From Chryseobacterium lathyri (GTDB taxonomy: Bacteria > Bacteroidota > Bacteroidia > Flavobacteriales > Weeksellaceae), in assembly GCF_003290185.1 (NCBI RefSeq), contig NZ_QNFY01000009.1, forward strand, positions 186,001 through 250,000: DNA of 64,000 nt, read 5' to 3'. Positions 46,459 through 54,619 of this stretch are shown here, one piece after another. Positions within the stretch are counted from its first letter, which is position 1. The number at the start of each line of letters is the position of its first letter. Below the pieces are notes generated by a model. That model searched no databases. It had not been told where the DNA came from and saw only the letters and a list, made by a program, of their open reading frames with translations. The translations under genes and the position numbers were made by a program.

Positions 46459-47049
46459 TTGGACAAGAAACAAATAAAAATCATTAAAATATCTGAGCTT
46501 AAGGATAAAAGAATTATTCGCAGGGCAACCCGTCAATTTGATCAAATGGGTTATAGAATTTACAAATCTTTTGAATATGATTTTCCTTATGACCCCACCT
46601 ATAAAGACAACGAAAGTGAAAGACTATTTGCAAAACTTATCGATATATTGCCATTCTTTCTTACTTTTCTGTTTTTGTTTAAGAAAACACCTGTGATCAG
46701 TTTCCTGTACTCAATTCCCTGTGTTATTATTGGGGGAGCTTTGTGTGAAGTATTTTGGGGAACTACCTTCGGTAAAAGCATATTTAAAATAAAGGTGCTT
46801 GATGATTTTGGAAATTATCCTGGTCTAATATTATCATTAAAAAGAAATTTTATGTGTCTTACAAATCTTTGGCCGGTATTTACAGACTACATCCCTCCAA
46901 CAACCCATACATGGGAAAAGGAAACTACGCTGATGAATTTCAGCATGCATATGAATAACACAATCTGTAAAACTTATATTGTTAAGAAAAGTAAAATTGA
47001 AGAAATAAAAAAATTACTTTATCAGGAAAAAACAAAGGCTGCACAATAA
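46459..47049 (+). CDS. RDD family membrane protein
   Basis: 196 aa from a TTG start. Soluble basic N-terminus (about 55 residues), then an RDD domain: RLFAKLIDILPFFLTFLFLF, a second helix (ISFLYSIPCVIIGGALCEVFWG), the TFGKSIFKIKVLDDFGN turn and LSLKRNFM helix. Function of RDD proteins is generally unclear; some act as small-molecule or ion transporters. The TTG start is required because no ATG precedes the RDD domain. Its stop lies inside its terminator stem. Follows the HAD gene by 27 bp. Confidence 0.78.
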   Translation: MDKKQIKIIKISELKDKRIIRRATRQFDQMGYRIYKSFEYDFPYDPTYKDNESERLFAKLIDILPFFLTFLFLFKKTPVISFLYSIPCVIIGGALCEVFWGTTFGKSIFKIKVLDDFGNYPGLILSLKRNFMCLTNLWPVFTDYIPPTTHTWEKETTLMNFSMHMNNTICKTYIVKKSKIEEIKKLLYQEKTKAAQ

Positions 47050-47066
47050 TCTGTACAGCCTTTAAT
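47034..47066 (+). terminator. terminator of the RDD gene (overlaps stop codon)
   Basis: Stem AAAGGCTGcACA / TGTaCAGCCTTT with a short loop containing the TAA stop, followed by a T-rich run. Confidence 0.65.
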
Positions 47067-47098
47067 CTTTAAGCTCGAAGACACATATTAATGTAATC

Positions 47099-47126
47099 TG
47101 ATATCTGATATCTGATATCTGATATC
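47099..47126. repeat. TGATATC x4 heptanucleotide tandem repeat
   Basis: Four perfect, contiguous 7-bp units between the convergent RDD and M28 genes, ending 2 bp before the M28 stop codon. Candidate variable-number tandem repeat. Confidence 0.9.
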
Positions 47127-47127
47127 T

Positions 47128-48699
47128 TTACTTAAAATCTTTAGAATTCCTTCTTGGCTCCTTTACTTCCGGCCATTTTACCGTTTCTCCTTTATCATCC
47201 TGAGGCAATACTCTTTTTTCCCTGCTCGTAAATTCAGGATCTTCCGATGCCATATAAGCCAATGCAGCCGTTAAAACCACATTATTTTTAACCTCATCAA
47301 AAACGATCTTGTCGTAGGTATCCTTCGTCGTGTGCCATGTGTAGCCGAAATATCCCCAGTTCAGAGAACTTAAGGAAAAGCCCGGTACACCTGCCGCTAC
47401 AAATGATGCATGGTCAGAGCCGCCTCCGCCAGGCATTCCCGGGAAATCGGTTTTAATATGATCTCTCACGGTTTTAGGAACTCCGGTTAACCATTTCCCG
47501 ATATAGCTGTAAGAATCTACAAATCCCTGCCCGCTGATATTAATTACACGTCCGGTTCCGTTATCCTGATTGAATACTGCCTGTGTTCCCTTTATAATCT
47601 GCGGGTTGTCTGCTACAAAGCCTCTCGAACCGTTAAGTCCCTGCTCTTCACTTCCCCAAAGGCCAACAATAATAGTTCTTTTATTATTGGGGTAATATTT
47701 TTTTAGTATTCTCATGGTCTCAAGCATGGTAAGTGTACCCGTCCCATTATCAGTTGCTCCCTGAGCCCCATCCCAGGAATCAAGGTGGGCAGAAAGGATC
47801 ACATATTCCTCAGGTTTTTCTTTTCCTTTGATGACGCCGATCGTATTAAAATTTTTCGCCTCAGGAAGAATCCTGGACTGGGCTTCTACCCTGATCTTAG
47901 GTTTCGCCCCTTTTTCTGCCATTCTGTAAAGCATTCCGTAATCTTCCACATCAATATCTATCATTGGGATTTTTGACGTTTTCGCTCCGAAAATCCTGTT
48001 CGCTCCCATGATCCCTGTCCAGTTGGAAATAGCAATTCCTGCTGCCCCTGCTTTTTCCAGAGCTTCCGGAAGCGTATTATTGTCATAGCCAATGTTTTTC
48101 ACATAATCACGGAAGTCTTTTCCGGCCTGTTCTTTTTCTGCTTTCAGTTTTTCATACAGTTCCGGTGTGGCAAATTCTTTGATCTGCTCATCTGAACGTC
48201 CGATCTTCTGATACTGTGCCATAAGCACTATTTTTCCCTTTGCAGAAGGAAGCCATGCATCGAATTCCGCTTTGGAGGAAACTTTTGGAAGCACCACCAC
48301 CTCAGCTTCTACTGCTTTTTTGGTTGCAGGGCTCCACGCAAGCTGTGTTGCAGCCAATGATTTTACACGGGGATACACCATATCTACGTGGGTAATACCA
48401 CGCTGCCATCCTTTCCATGTTCCGAATTGCTGAAGGCTGGATTCTATTCCCCAGGAACGGAGTTTAGCCGCAGACCATTCATTGGCAGCCAGCATTTCAG
48501 GAGTTCCTACAAGACGCGGTCCTATACCGTCCAGAAGCTCATAAGCCATGTTTTCCAGCTGGGAATCATTATTGATTTCATCTACAAAGCTTTTCACAAC
48601 AGGATCAAGCCTTTCTTTCGGATCTACTTTCACCTGAGCCCATGAGAACTGGGCGACCAGCATAACCGCTGGTACAGCAAAAAATTTATTTATCTTCAT
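47128..48699 (-). CDS. M28 family zinc peptidase (carboxypeptidase Q-like)
   Basis: 523 aa. Signal peptide (FFAVPAVMLVAQFSWAQ). N-terminal part, an inserted PA domain (about residues 150-270), then the M28 zinc domain: SAHLDSWDGAQGATDNGTG (His and Asp ligands), WGSEEQGLNGS (catalytic Glu pair), FNQDNGTGR and GGGSDHASFVAAGVPGF (last His). Secreted or periplasmic di-zinc amino- or carboxypeptidase that takes up amino acids from peptides. Single gene, complete. Confidence 0.94.
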   Translation of the reverse strand: MKINKFFAVPAVMLVAQFSWAQVKVDPKERLDPVVKSFVDEINNDSQLENMAYELLDGIGPRLVGTPEMLAANEWSAAKLRSWGIESSLQQFGTWKGWQRGITHVDMVYPRVKSLAATQLAWSPATKKAVEAEVVVLPKVSSKAEFDAWLPSAKGKIVLMAQYQKIGRSDEQIKEFATPELYEKLKAEKEQAGKDFRDYVKNIGYDNNTLPEALEKAGAAGIAISNWTGIMGANRIFGAKTSKIPMIDIDVEDYGMLYRMAEKGAKPKIRVEAQSRILPEAKNFNTIGVIKGKEKPEEYVILSAHLDSWDGAQGATDNGTGTLTMLETMRILKKYYPNNKRTIIVGLWGSEEQGLNGSRGFVADNPQIIKGTQAVFNQDNGTGRVINISGQGFVDSYSYIGKWLTGVPKTVRDHIKTDFPGMPGGGGSDHASFVAAGVPGFSLSSLNWGYFGYTWHTTKDTYDKIVFDEVKNNVVLTAALAYMASEDPEFTSREKRVLPQDDKGETVKWPEVKEPRRNSKDFK

Positions 48700-48835
48700 A
48701 ACCTATATTGAATGCTTAAAGATAGCAGAATTTGCTTGAATACAGAAAAAAGTGCAGAAATAAAAGGATTAACTTACGAATTTTCCGAACTGGCAATTTT
48801 GATCAAAGCCTAAATTTGATTGGTTAAATTAAGGC

Positions 48836-48864
48836 AAAAAAAAACCGGCTCAGTGAGCCGGCTT
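48836..48864 (-). terminator. terminator of the histone H1-like gene
   Basis: Minus-strand stem CCGGCTC / GAGCCGG (extendable by A-T pairs) with a 3-nt loop and a T9 run. Confidence 0.9.
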
Positions 48865-48873
48865 GGGAACGAA

Positions 48874-49050
48874 TTATTTTTTAGCTTCTTCTACAGAAAC
48901 TTTTCTGAATTCTTTGAACAGTTTGCTAAGTTCTAAAGCTGATTTACGAGCTCTTGTACCTGCAGCTTTGTTTCCTTTTTCTGCTTGTTGGTTAGCCTCA
49001 GTTGCGAACGCTTCGAATTCAGCGTTGATTTTTTCAATTAGTTCTTTCAT
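48874..49050 (-). CDS. histone H1-like DNA-binding small protein
   Basis: 58 aa, missed by length filters. Sequence starts MKELIEKINAEFEAFATEAN and continues with a lysine/alanine-rich basic half (EKGNKAAGTRARKSALELSKLFKEFRK) ending VSVEEAKK. This is the short histone H1/Hc1-like family common in Flavobacteria and other Bacteroidetes. Probable nucleoid-associated protein; the bacterial role is only partly known. Own -7 box and strong terminator suggest abundant expression. ATG preceded by an A/T-rich leader. Confidence 0.88.
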   Translation of the reverse strand: MKELIEKINAEFEAFATEANQQAEKGNKAAGTRARKSALELSKLFKEFRKVSVEEAKK

Positions 49051-49070
49051 TATTTTTAAAATTTAGGGTG

Positions 49071-49078
49071 CAAATATA
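49071..49078 (-). promoter_or_regulatory. -7 box of the histone H1-like gene
   Basis: TATATTTG on the minus strand, 20 nt ahead of the ATG at 49050. The remainder of the 378-bp gap up to 49428 shows only a 6-bp inverted repeat (TTCCTG/CAGGAA, about 49354-49374). Confidence 0.55.
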
Positions 49079-49406
49079 GGTTTTATGGTAATTCCAGCCT
49101 AACTCAGGCAAAAAAAGTTTGGCTTAAAATGCATTTTTTTTCTGCTCTTCTTCTATCAATCTGATTTTCTTTGCATTTATAGTAAAAAATAACGGCTTTT
49201 ATTAAGCGAATTAGGACTTCTAGACCATTATTTGAATATTTTTCCATCCTTTTATCTGGCCTATTTATTCTTATTCCAAAGTTTTAGGTTCTCTCGAATT
49301 CCGGAAAATAGATATTCGTTACGTTGCACTGCGAAAATATATAACCAAAATAACTGTTCCTGATAAATTAACAGGAATTGTATCCCTTTTGAATGCAATA
49401 ATCTTC

Positions 49407-49414
49407 TAATTTTG
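49407..49414 (+). promoter_or_regulatory. -7 box of the GNAT-like gene
   Basis: TAATTTTG, 14 nt ahead of the ATG at 49429, matches TAnnTTTG. A TTG lies only 15 nt upstream, so the -33 spacing is poor. Confidence 0.4.
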
Positions 49415-49428
49415 AATAAAAAAGATTC

Positions 49429-49938
49429 ATGAATATAATTTCAAAATTTACAGTGGGTTCTGAAGAAGGAATTTCTGATCTTATAACCATTATCGATTCC
49501 TCGGTTTACACCTTGCATAAAGAACTTATTCCTGAAGAAGATATCAAAAAATACATCGCCGGCAATATTGATCCCAGAAAAATGATCAATGACCTGAATG
49601 ACCTTTCCAACCAGCTTATTATAACGTATGCAGATGATCAGCCTGCCGGTTACAGCATTCTTAAAAGCGGTTCCGGCCATCCTGCCCTGCCGGAAGGGAA
49701 AAAGGCTACAGAGATCAGCTTTGTGATCCTTTCGGAATTTGATTCACCGGAAACCAGACAGTCACTCTGGAAAAAATGCAGGTCTGCAGCCAGTTTCACC
49801 GATATATTATGGCTCAATATGATGATTCATGACCCACTTTTAGAGTTTTTTAAAGAAGCAGGTTTCACCATTATTGCTGATGCTACAGCCGGACCTTTTC
49901 AACTGCCGTCGCATCTATTAAAACTGGACATCAAATAA
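49429..49938 (+). CDS. GNAT-like acetyltransferase-fold protein
   Basis: 169 aa, cytoplasmic. Secondary-structure order resembles GNAT N-acetyltransferases: SVYTLHKELIPEEDIKKYI helix pair, LIITYADDQPAGYSIL strands, EISFVILSEFDSPETRQSLWKKC (strand beta4 with the start of the CoA-loop region), LWLNMMIHDPLLEFFKEAGFTIIADATAGPF. The usual Q/RxxGxG/A CoA motif is replaced (EFDSPETR), so activity is uncertain. Single gene. Substrate unknown. Confidence 0.6.
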   Translation: MNIISKFTVGSEEGISDLITIIDSSVYTLHKELIPEEDIKKYIAGNIDPRKMINDLNDLSNQLIITYADDQPAGYSILKSGSGHPALPEGKKATEISFVILSEFDSPETRQSLWKKCRSAASFTDILWLNMMIHDPLLEFFKEAGFTIIADATAGPFQLPSHLLKLDIK

Positions 49939-50019
49939 TTTCCCGGATTTGTGCCATTTAAAAACAATCTTACTTGATCATACTCCTTTAAAATAACATT
50001 AAATTAATATTGCTTTTCG

Positions 50020-50027
50020 TATCTTTG
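50020..50027 (+). promoter_or_regulatory. -7 box of the second AraC gene
   Basis: TATCTTTG, 20 nt before the ATG at 50048. At -33 there is TTA-like sequence in place of TTG. Confidence 0.5.
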
Positions 50028-50047
50028 ATTTTTATAATTTCTATATT

Positions 50048-50962
50048 ATGAGTGATCAGCTGGAAACTATTGAAGATTATTACAGACGCATCCGAAAGAA
50101 TCAGGTAAAAATGTTTGATTCTGATGATTTTGAAACAGGAAAGTCGCATTTCAATGTTTCTATGCGGAGGTATTGCAGCTTTAAAAGTCCGTATAACCGC
50201 CGTGATTATTATAAGATAAGCTTTATTCTGGGAAAGGGCACATTCCAATATGGATCTCATGAATTGTATATTGACCGCCCTGCCCTCTTTTTTCCTTCGC
50301 CTAATATTCCGTATTCATGGGAATGCGACGGCGATCTTCAGGAAGGGTATTTTTGCCTGTTCAATCAGGAATTTTTCAGTGGAAATACTGAATTCAATCT
50401 GTTTAAGAAGACTTCTTTGTTTAAAGAATGGAGCAAGCCAATTGTTTTTTTAACGGATGAACAGACCCAGCTGGCTACCCTTTATTTTGAGCAGATGTAT
50501 AAGCTGAATAATTCAGCATATCCTTTCCGGTGCAGCAGCATTAAAAGCCACCTTGCCTCTGTGATGCACCTCGCTTTGGAGAACCGTGTAGATGATATCA
50601 ATCCCAGTGAGCTTCCGGCTAATATCCGTTTATACCGCCTATTTGATGAGCTTCTTAATAAGCAGTTCCCATTGGATTCCCCGGCATATCCGCTGGCTCT
50701 GAAAACCGCTTCTGACTTTGCAGATCAGCTTAATGTACACGTTAATCATTTGAATTCATCGGTAAAATCTGTCACTCAGCTTACCACGACTCAAATTATT
50801 AAAGATAGGGTATTTGAAGAGTCCAAAAACCTGTTAAAATACACCAACTGGGATATTGCTGAAATAGGATATACCCTGGGATTTGAACAACCTTCCCATT
50901 TCAATAATTTCTTTAAAAAACATGCAGAGGTTTCACCCTTAAAATTTAAAAATGCATTTTAA
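50048..50962 (+). CDS. AraC family transcriptional regulator
   Basis: 304 aa. N-terminal cupin-like domain (YNRRDYYKISFILGKGTFQYGSHELYIDRPALFFPSPNIPYSWE) and C-terminal AraC double HTH (ASDFADQLNVHVNHLNSSVKSVTQLTTTQII, WDIAEIGYTLGFEQPSHFNNFFKKHA). Paralogue of the 32406 gene. Located 84 bp upstream of the MFS exporter in the same orientation, so the exporter is a likely target; the exporter also has its own consensus promoter. Confidence 0.92.
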   Translation: MSDQLETIEDYYRRIRKNQVKMFDSDDFETGKSHFNVSMRRYCSFKSPYNRRDYYKISFILGKGTFQYGSHELYIDRPALFFPSPNIPYSWECDGDLQEGYFCLFNQEFFSGNTEFNLFKKTSLFKEWSKPIVFLTDEQTQLATLYFEQMYKLNNSAYPFRCSSIKSHLASVMHLALENRVDDINPSELPANIRLYRLFDELLNKQFPLDSPAYPLALKTASDFADQLNVHVNHLNSSVKSVTQLTTTQIIKDRVFEESKNLLKYTNWDIAEIGYTLGFEQPSHFNNFFKKHAEVSPLKFKNAF

Positions 50963-51000
50963 ATCTTTGATTTTTGTAATTTTTACTTTGTCTTTTAAAA

Positions 51001-51030
51001 TTGAATTTCTGTATTCCCGGCTTATTTTTG
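51001..51030 (+). promoter_or_regulatory. promoter of the MFS exporter gene
   Basis: TTG at 51001-51003, exactly 19 nt, TATTTTTG at 51023-51030: full match to TTG-N19-TAnnTTTG, 16 nt ahead of the start codon. Confidence 0.7.
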
Positions 51031-51046
51031 CATAGTAAAATAACGA

Positions 51047-52261
51047 ATGAATATGTTGTTGAAAGAAGCATCTGAAAAAAGAATCAGATTAATAACCATT
51101 ATGGCTTTTGTGTCGATCCCGCTTTCCGGGTTTGTCACTGATATTTATTTACCATCATTCCCATCGATGGCAAAGGAGATGCAGGTCTCTGAAAAGGATA
51201 TCCAGATCACTTTAACGTCTTACCTGCTGAGCTACGGGATCTCACAGCTTTTTGTAGGGGGAATCCTGGACAGTATCGGGCGCTACCGTCCTAAACTGGT
51301 CGCATTATTCCTATTGATCATCAGCAGTATCCTGATCACAATGACCGACAGTATTCTGCTGATCTGTCTGCTCCGTATTTTGCAAGGGGCAGCCGTTTCC
51401 GTACTGGTTGTTGCTACCCGGGCTATTTTTGTAGATCTCTATGATTCTGAAAAAGTAAAGCATTATCTAAGCTATTTCACGATCGTCTGGTCGTGCGGGC
51501 CTATTCTGGCTCCTTTCCTGGGCGGTTATCTGGAAAAACTGTTTAACTGGCACGCCAATTTTCATTTCCTGGCTTTCTATGCGGGAATGCTGTTTTTATT
51601 TGAATGGTTTTTCAGTGGTGAAAGCTTACCGGAGAAAAAGAAACTTAATCTTTCCGAAAACATCAGCCTGTATAAAATGATGCTAAAAAACAGGATCTTT
51701 ATGCTGGGAATTTTCATTTTAGGACTAAGCTATTCTATTGTAATGCTTTTCAATATTACGGGTCCTTTTATTATTGAAAATACCTTCCATTTTACTCCGG
51801 TGGTTATCGGGTACTGTACCCTGATTTTAGGATTTTCATGGATGATTGGCGGTTTTATAGGAAAACGGAGACTTAAACTTGATTTTAAGGAAAGGATTTT
51901 ACAGCCTATCATTTTACAGCTGATTCTGATTACCGGACTAATTGCGACCAGCTTCTATGCGGAAAGCCTTTTCATTATGGTTCCTTTTGCATTTTTTATT
52001 CATATCTGTTCCGGAATTTTGTTTACGTCATTTTTTACAACCAGTATGCTTTATTTTCCTAAGAATGCGGGAACAGCAGGTGGACTGATGGGCGGACTAG
52101 TGTACGTGATTACTTCTATTACAAGTTTTATTATTTCGGTCAGTGGAACTGTCACAGAACAGGATGGTCTTGCCTGGCGTTATCTGGCGATTGCCATTAT
52201 ACTTTTGGGAATTATCCTGGTCATGCACCAAGCCGTCAAAAAAGAACAAGCAGAGAATTAA
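51047..52261 (+). CDS. MFS multidrug exporter (Bcr/CflA family)
   Basis: 404 aa, twelve membrane helices. Opening FVTDIYLPSFPSMAKEMQVSEKDIQITLTSYLLSYGISQLFVGGILDSIGRYRPKL carries the DHA1/Bcr D(x)YLPxxP motif and the motif A loop (GxxxDxxGRxxP). Motif C-like GCGP in VWSCGPILAPFLGGYL marks proton antiporters of the DHA1 group. Probably a drug/H+ antiporter in the inner membrane; substrate unknown. Follows an AraC gene that may control it. The stop codon lies inside the terminator loop. Confidence 0.93.
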   Translation: MNMLLKEASEKRIRLITIMAFVSIPLSGFVTDIYLPSFPSMAKEMQVSEKDIQITLTSYLLSYGISQLFVGGILDSIGRYRPKLVALFLLIISSILITMTDSILLICLLRILQGAAVSVLVVATRAIFVDLYDSEKVKHYLSYFTIVWSCGPILAPFLGGYLEKLFNWHANFHFLAFYAGMLFLFEWFFSGESLPEKKKLNLSENISLYKMMLKNRIFMLGIFILGLSYSIVMLFNITGPFIIENTFHFTPVVIGYCTLILGFSWMIGGFIGKRRLKLDFKERILQPIILQLILITGLIATSFYAESLFIMVPFAFFIHICSGILFTSFFTTSMLYFPKNAGTAGGLMGGLVYVITSITSFIISVSGTVTEQDGLAWRYLAIAIILLGIILVMHQAVKKEQAEN

Positions 52262-52275
52262 TCTCTGCTTTTTAT
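52248..52275 (+). terminator. terminator overlapping the MFS gene stop codon
   Basis: Stem AAGCAGAGA / TCTCTGCTT with loop ATTAA containing the TAA stop, followed by TTTATTTTT. Confidence 0.85.
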
Positions 52276-52327
52276 TTTTCCAATGAAATATTATAAAAAT
52301 GGCTTATTCCCAGATCTATATGCATTT

Positions 52328-52834
52328 TTATTTTTTAATAAAAGCAACGGCATCTACTTCTATCATCATATCATCCAGTGCCAGTCTGGGAACCGGAATT
52401 AAAGTACTTGCCGGGAACTTTTTATTTTTCCATATTTTCTGCATTTCCTCTGTCCATATTTTAAGTTTCTCCTGATCATGATCAACAATTAAAACCGTAA
52501 TTTTAAGAACGTCATTAACTCCTAACTGATAATCGGCAAGTACGGTTTCCAAGTTTTTCAGAGAAAACTTGACCTGAGTCCTAAAATCTTTAGAAAGATG
52601 ATGTTCCAAGCCTTCTCCTCCGCTTTGTCCGGATATAAATACATATTTCCCCTCAACTTCATTCGTTGTAGCATGAGAAAAAGCAAATGGCGCCGGATCA
52701 AAAAGACCTTTCGGATTTTTGTGGACGACAGCAGCCAAATTAGTTGCTTTTTTCGGTTTATGGTGATTTGTATTTTGTGAGAAAGCCAAAAATCCTACAC
52801 AGAGAGTGGATAAATTCAATACTAAACTTTTCAT
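52328..52834 (-). CDS. exported RidA (YjgF/UK114) family protein
   Basis: 168 aa. Signal peptide (LVLNLSTLCVGFLAFSQ), a basic stretch (NTNHHKPKKATN), then a RidA domain: NPKGLFDPAPFAFSHATT, YVFISGQSGG, DFRTQVKFSLKNLETVLADYQLGVNDVLKITVLIVDH, FPASTLIPVPRLALDDMMIEVDAVAFI. The Arg used for imine hydrolysis in classical RidA (here PRLALDDMMIEV) is present. Cytosolic RidA removes 2-aminoacrylate; an exported version must do something else. Convergent with the MFS gene. Confidence 0.88.
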   Translation of the reverse strand: MKSLVLNLSTLCVGFLAFSQNTNHHKPKKATNLAAVVHKNPKGLFDPAPFAFSHATTNEVEGKYVFISGQSGGEGLEHHLSKDFRTQVKFSLKNLETVLADYQLGVNDVLKITVLIVDHDQEKLKIWTEEMQKIWKNKKFPASTLIPVPRLALDDMMIEVDAVAFIKK

Positions 52835-52865
52835 GATATCTATTATTTGTTCTGAAATATTGAAG

Positions 52866-52873
52866 CAAATATA
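52866..52873 (-). promoter_or_regulatory. -7 box of the RidA-like gene
   Basis: TATATTTG on the minus strand, 31 nt upstream of the ATG at 52834. TTT in place of TTG at the -33 position with 19-nt spacing. Confidence 0.5.
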
Positions 52874-53066
52874 GATTTCAATATTTTCAGAAAAATAAAC
52901 ATATGTTGACGTTTTTAGCTTTTATAGACGGTATATTTACCAGTTTTTTTGGGGGAATAACGGCAATACATGATCTGGCATATATATTGGGTACGCTTCA
53001 TAAATAAGAAGAGCAGTTTAAAGTAAAAAGCACAAATGCAATTGATTTTCTTATCTTAACTAAATA

Positions 53067-53696
53067 TTACAGATTCTCATAAGTCTGATCTATTAAAAAA
53101 GATACCGCTTTTTTGATTTTATCACGGCCGTCATCAGTATTGAGATCTATACCGCAAAACACACTGCCATTTACGGATGCATACATATTCAGGTAATAAA
53201 GCCCTGAAACTAAAATGGCCGCTATTGCACGGAAATCCTGCGAGCGTTCTCCGAAATGAGGATCGATAACTAACTTAAAAAGAGTTTCCCCGTTTTCTTC
53301 CTGCATATTGGTCAGCTTTGTCAGGGATTTCCGGGATTCAGACAAGCGCCACAATAAAAGTTTCTGCAGCTCCTTGTTGCTGCGCACATAATCAAATTGC
53401 TGCAGTAACATTGCCTCAGTAAATGCTTTTCCTCCGTCTTTTGGATCGGGCATCATTGTATCGGTGGTTACATTACTCCAATAATCTTGGGACCGGATAT
53501 ATTCATCCATCAAACCATCCATACCGCCAAAATAGGTGTAGATCATTTTTTTATCTACTCCGGCTGTAATTGCGATATCATTTATCTTTAATGCCGCATA
53601 TCCTTTCGTTTTCAATATCTTTCCAACGGCATCCAAAAATTTCTTTTTACTTCGTTCCTTGTTCCGGACACTGCCTGCTGCTGATTTTCTTTCCAT
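53067..53696 (-). CDS. TetR/AcrR family transcriptional regulator
   Basis: 209 aa. N-terminal HTH (RSKKKFLDAVGKILKTKGYAALKINDIAITAGVDKKMIYTYFGGMDGLM, about residues 14-63) and an all-helical ligand-binding domain with a distinct C-terminal part (FRAIAAILVSGLYYLNMYASVNGS). Likely a repressor responding to a small molecule. A perfect 7-bp inverted repeat lies in the divergent promoter 48 bp upstream of its start, the standard site for such regulators. The divergently transcribed target appears decayed. Confidence 0.93.
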   Translation of the reverse strand: MERKSAAGSVRNKERSKKKFLDAVGKILKTKGYAALKINDIAITAGVDKKMIYTYFGGMDGLMDEYIRSQDYWSNVTTDTMMPDPKDGGKAFTEAMLLQQFDYVRSNKELQKLLLWRLSESRKSLTKLTNMQEENGETLFKLVIDPHFGERSQDFRAIAAILVSGLYYLNMYASVNGSVFCGIDLNTDDGRDKIKKAVSFLIDQTYENL

Positions 53697-53743
53697 AGCT
53701 AAACATTAGATTATACAAGTTTAAGAAAATTTTAATTATTTTA

Positions 53744-53761
53744 GACACTGAATAGTGTCTT
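53744..53761. promoter_or_regulatory. TetR-operator-like palindrome
   Basis: AGACACT-GAAT-AGTGTCT, perfect 7-bp arms, lying between the -33 region and the -7 box (53768-53775) of a rightward promoter and just upstream of the tetR gene. Confidence 0.7.
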
Positions 53762-53767
53762 GTTTTG

Positions 53768-53775
53768 TATATTTG
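53768..53775 (+). promoter_or_regulatory. -7 box divergent from tetR
   Basis: TATATTTG followed by C, full match to TAnnTTTG, 6 nt past the operator-like palindrome. It points at the decayed gene 53849-54006. Confidence 0.55.
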
Positions 53776-53848
53776 CACAAACTAAACCATTCTATATATA
53801 TTTAACACAATTTAGGTTGAAACAACTAAAAAAAATTCATAGCGCACC

Positions 53849-54006
53849 ATGGTATATTTTAAGGCAAAACAGCTTTCAGATGATCCTATCGCAAAATGAG
53901 TCAGTTTATTTCCTCAGTTTAGGAATGCATCAAAAACAATGAGGGTGAAATGATGAAGACCGTTACTGGGGCATTAAAAATTATGATTTCGAATCTAAAC
54001 AACTAA
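53849..54006 (+). pseudogene. decayed gene under the TetR-type promoter
   Basis: ATG at 53849 opens MVYFKAKQLSDDPIAK, then the frame must shift by -1 to read MSQFISSV, a TAG stop, and ECIKNNEGEMMKTVTGALK, ending IMISNLNN and TAA at 54004. These pieces look protein-like, sit behind a regulated promoter and are followed by a strong terminator, so a degraded or internally deleted target gene of TetR is proposed. No family recognised. A structured untranslated RNA is the alternative. Confidence 0.35.
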
Positions 54007-54026
54007 GGTAAAAACACTAAATGTGG

Positions 54027-54060
54027 ACAGCATCATTTAACTTCTAATGATGCTGTTTTT
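54027..54060 (+). terminator. strong terminator behind the decayed gene
   Basis: Perfect 11-bp stem ACAGCATCATT / AATGATGCTGT, 8-nt loop, followed by TTTT. Confidence 0.85.
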
Positions 54061-54171
54061 GATTTTAAAAAGTAGTCAACATTTAATCTGACAGTTACAA
54101 TTAAACTGAATAAATTAAAAAATTGTAAACCAATAAATACCTACTGACACCTACTTGTCACAGCTCCATTC

Positions 54172-54179
54172 TATTTTTG
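54172..54179 (+). promoter_or_regulatory. -7 box of the VOC gene with adjacent inverted repeat
   Basis: TATTTTTG, 24 nt ahead of the ATG at 54204. Just upstream, TGACA-N6-TGTCA (54145-54160) covers the -33 region and could be an operator; it shares only GACAC with the TetR site. Confidence 0.45.
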
Positions 54180-54203
54180 TAGCCTAATTAAAAATCTTCA
54201 ACA

Positions 54204-54614
54204 ATGAATTTAGTATCAATACGTATTATCACGGCTAATATTGAAAATTTAGTGCCATTTTATGAACAAATAACAGGAATACAGGCCATACAGTATACGC
54301 CCGATTTTGCTGAACTGAAAACAGCAACAGCAACCATTGCTATCGGAAGCGTGCGAACACTGCAGTTTTTTGGTGGAGAAGGTTTGATACAAGCTGCTGA
54401 AAACCGTTCTGCAATCATAGAATTTTTAGTTGATGATGTAGAGAAAGAATTTGAACGCTTACAAAATTTTCTATCTTCTTCTATTATACAGGAACCAACC
54501 ACGATGCCGTGGGGGAACAAATCATTATTGTTCAGAGATCCTGATGGCAATCTGGTGAATTTCTTTACCCCTTTAACAAAGGAGTCAATAAAAAAATTTA
54601 CAGCTAAAGGATAA
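54204..54614 (+). CDS. VOC (glyoxalase/bleomycin-resistance) family protein
   Basis: 136 aa, two beta-alpha-beta3 modules: VSIRIITANIENLVPFYEQITGIQAIQYTPDFAELKTATATIAIGS and IIEFLVDDVEKEFERLQNFLSSSIIQEPTTMPWGNKSLLFRDPDGNLVNFFTPL. The PWGNxSxxFRDPDGNLVxF ending is typical. VOC proteins bind metals and act as lyases, dioxygenases or drug binders; which applies here is open. Located 508 bp from the TetR gene with an inverted repeat in its own promoter. Good terminator follows. Confidence 0.9.
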   Translation: MNLVSIRIITANIENLVPFYEQITGIQAIQYTPDFAELKTATATIAIGSVRTLQFFGGEGLIQAAENRSAIIEFLVDDVEKEFERLQNFLSSSIIQEPTTMPWGNKSLLFRDPDGNLVNFFTPLTKESIKKFTAKG

Positions 54615-54619
54615 AAATA

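Noticed and set aside
47099..47126. CRISPR-like repeat
   Set aside because: Units are 7 bp and contiguous with no spacers.
53760..53942. 60-codon ORF starting at 53760
   Set aside because: It begins inside the promoter and reads through the -7 box; its translation lacks protein-like character compared with the frames used for the decayed gene.
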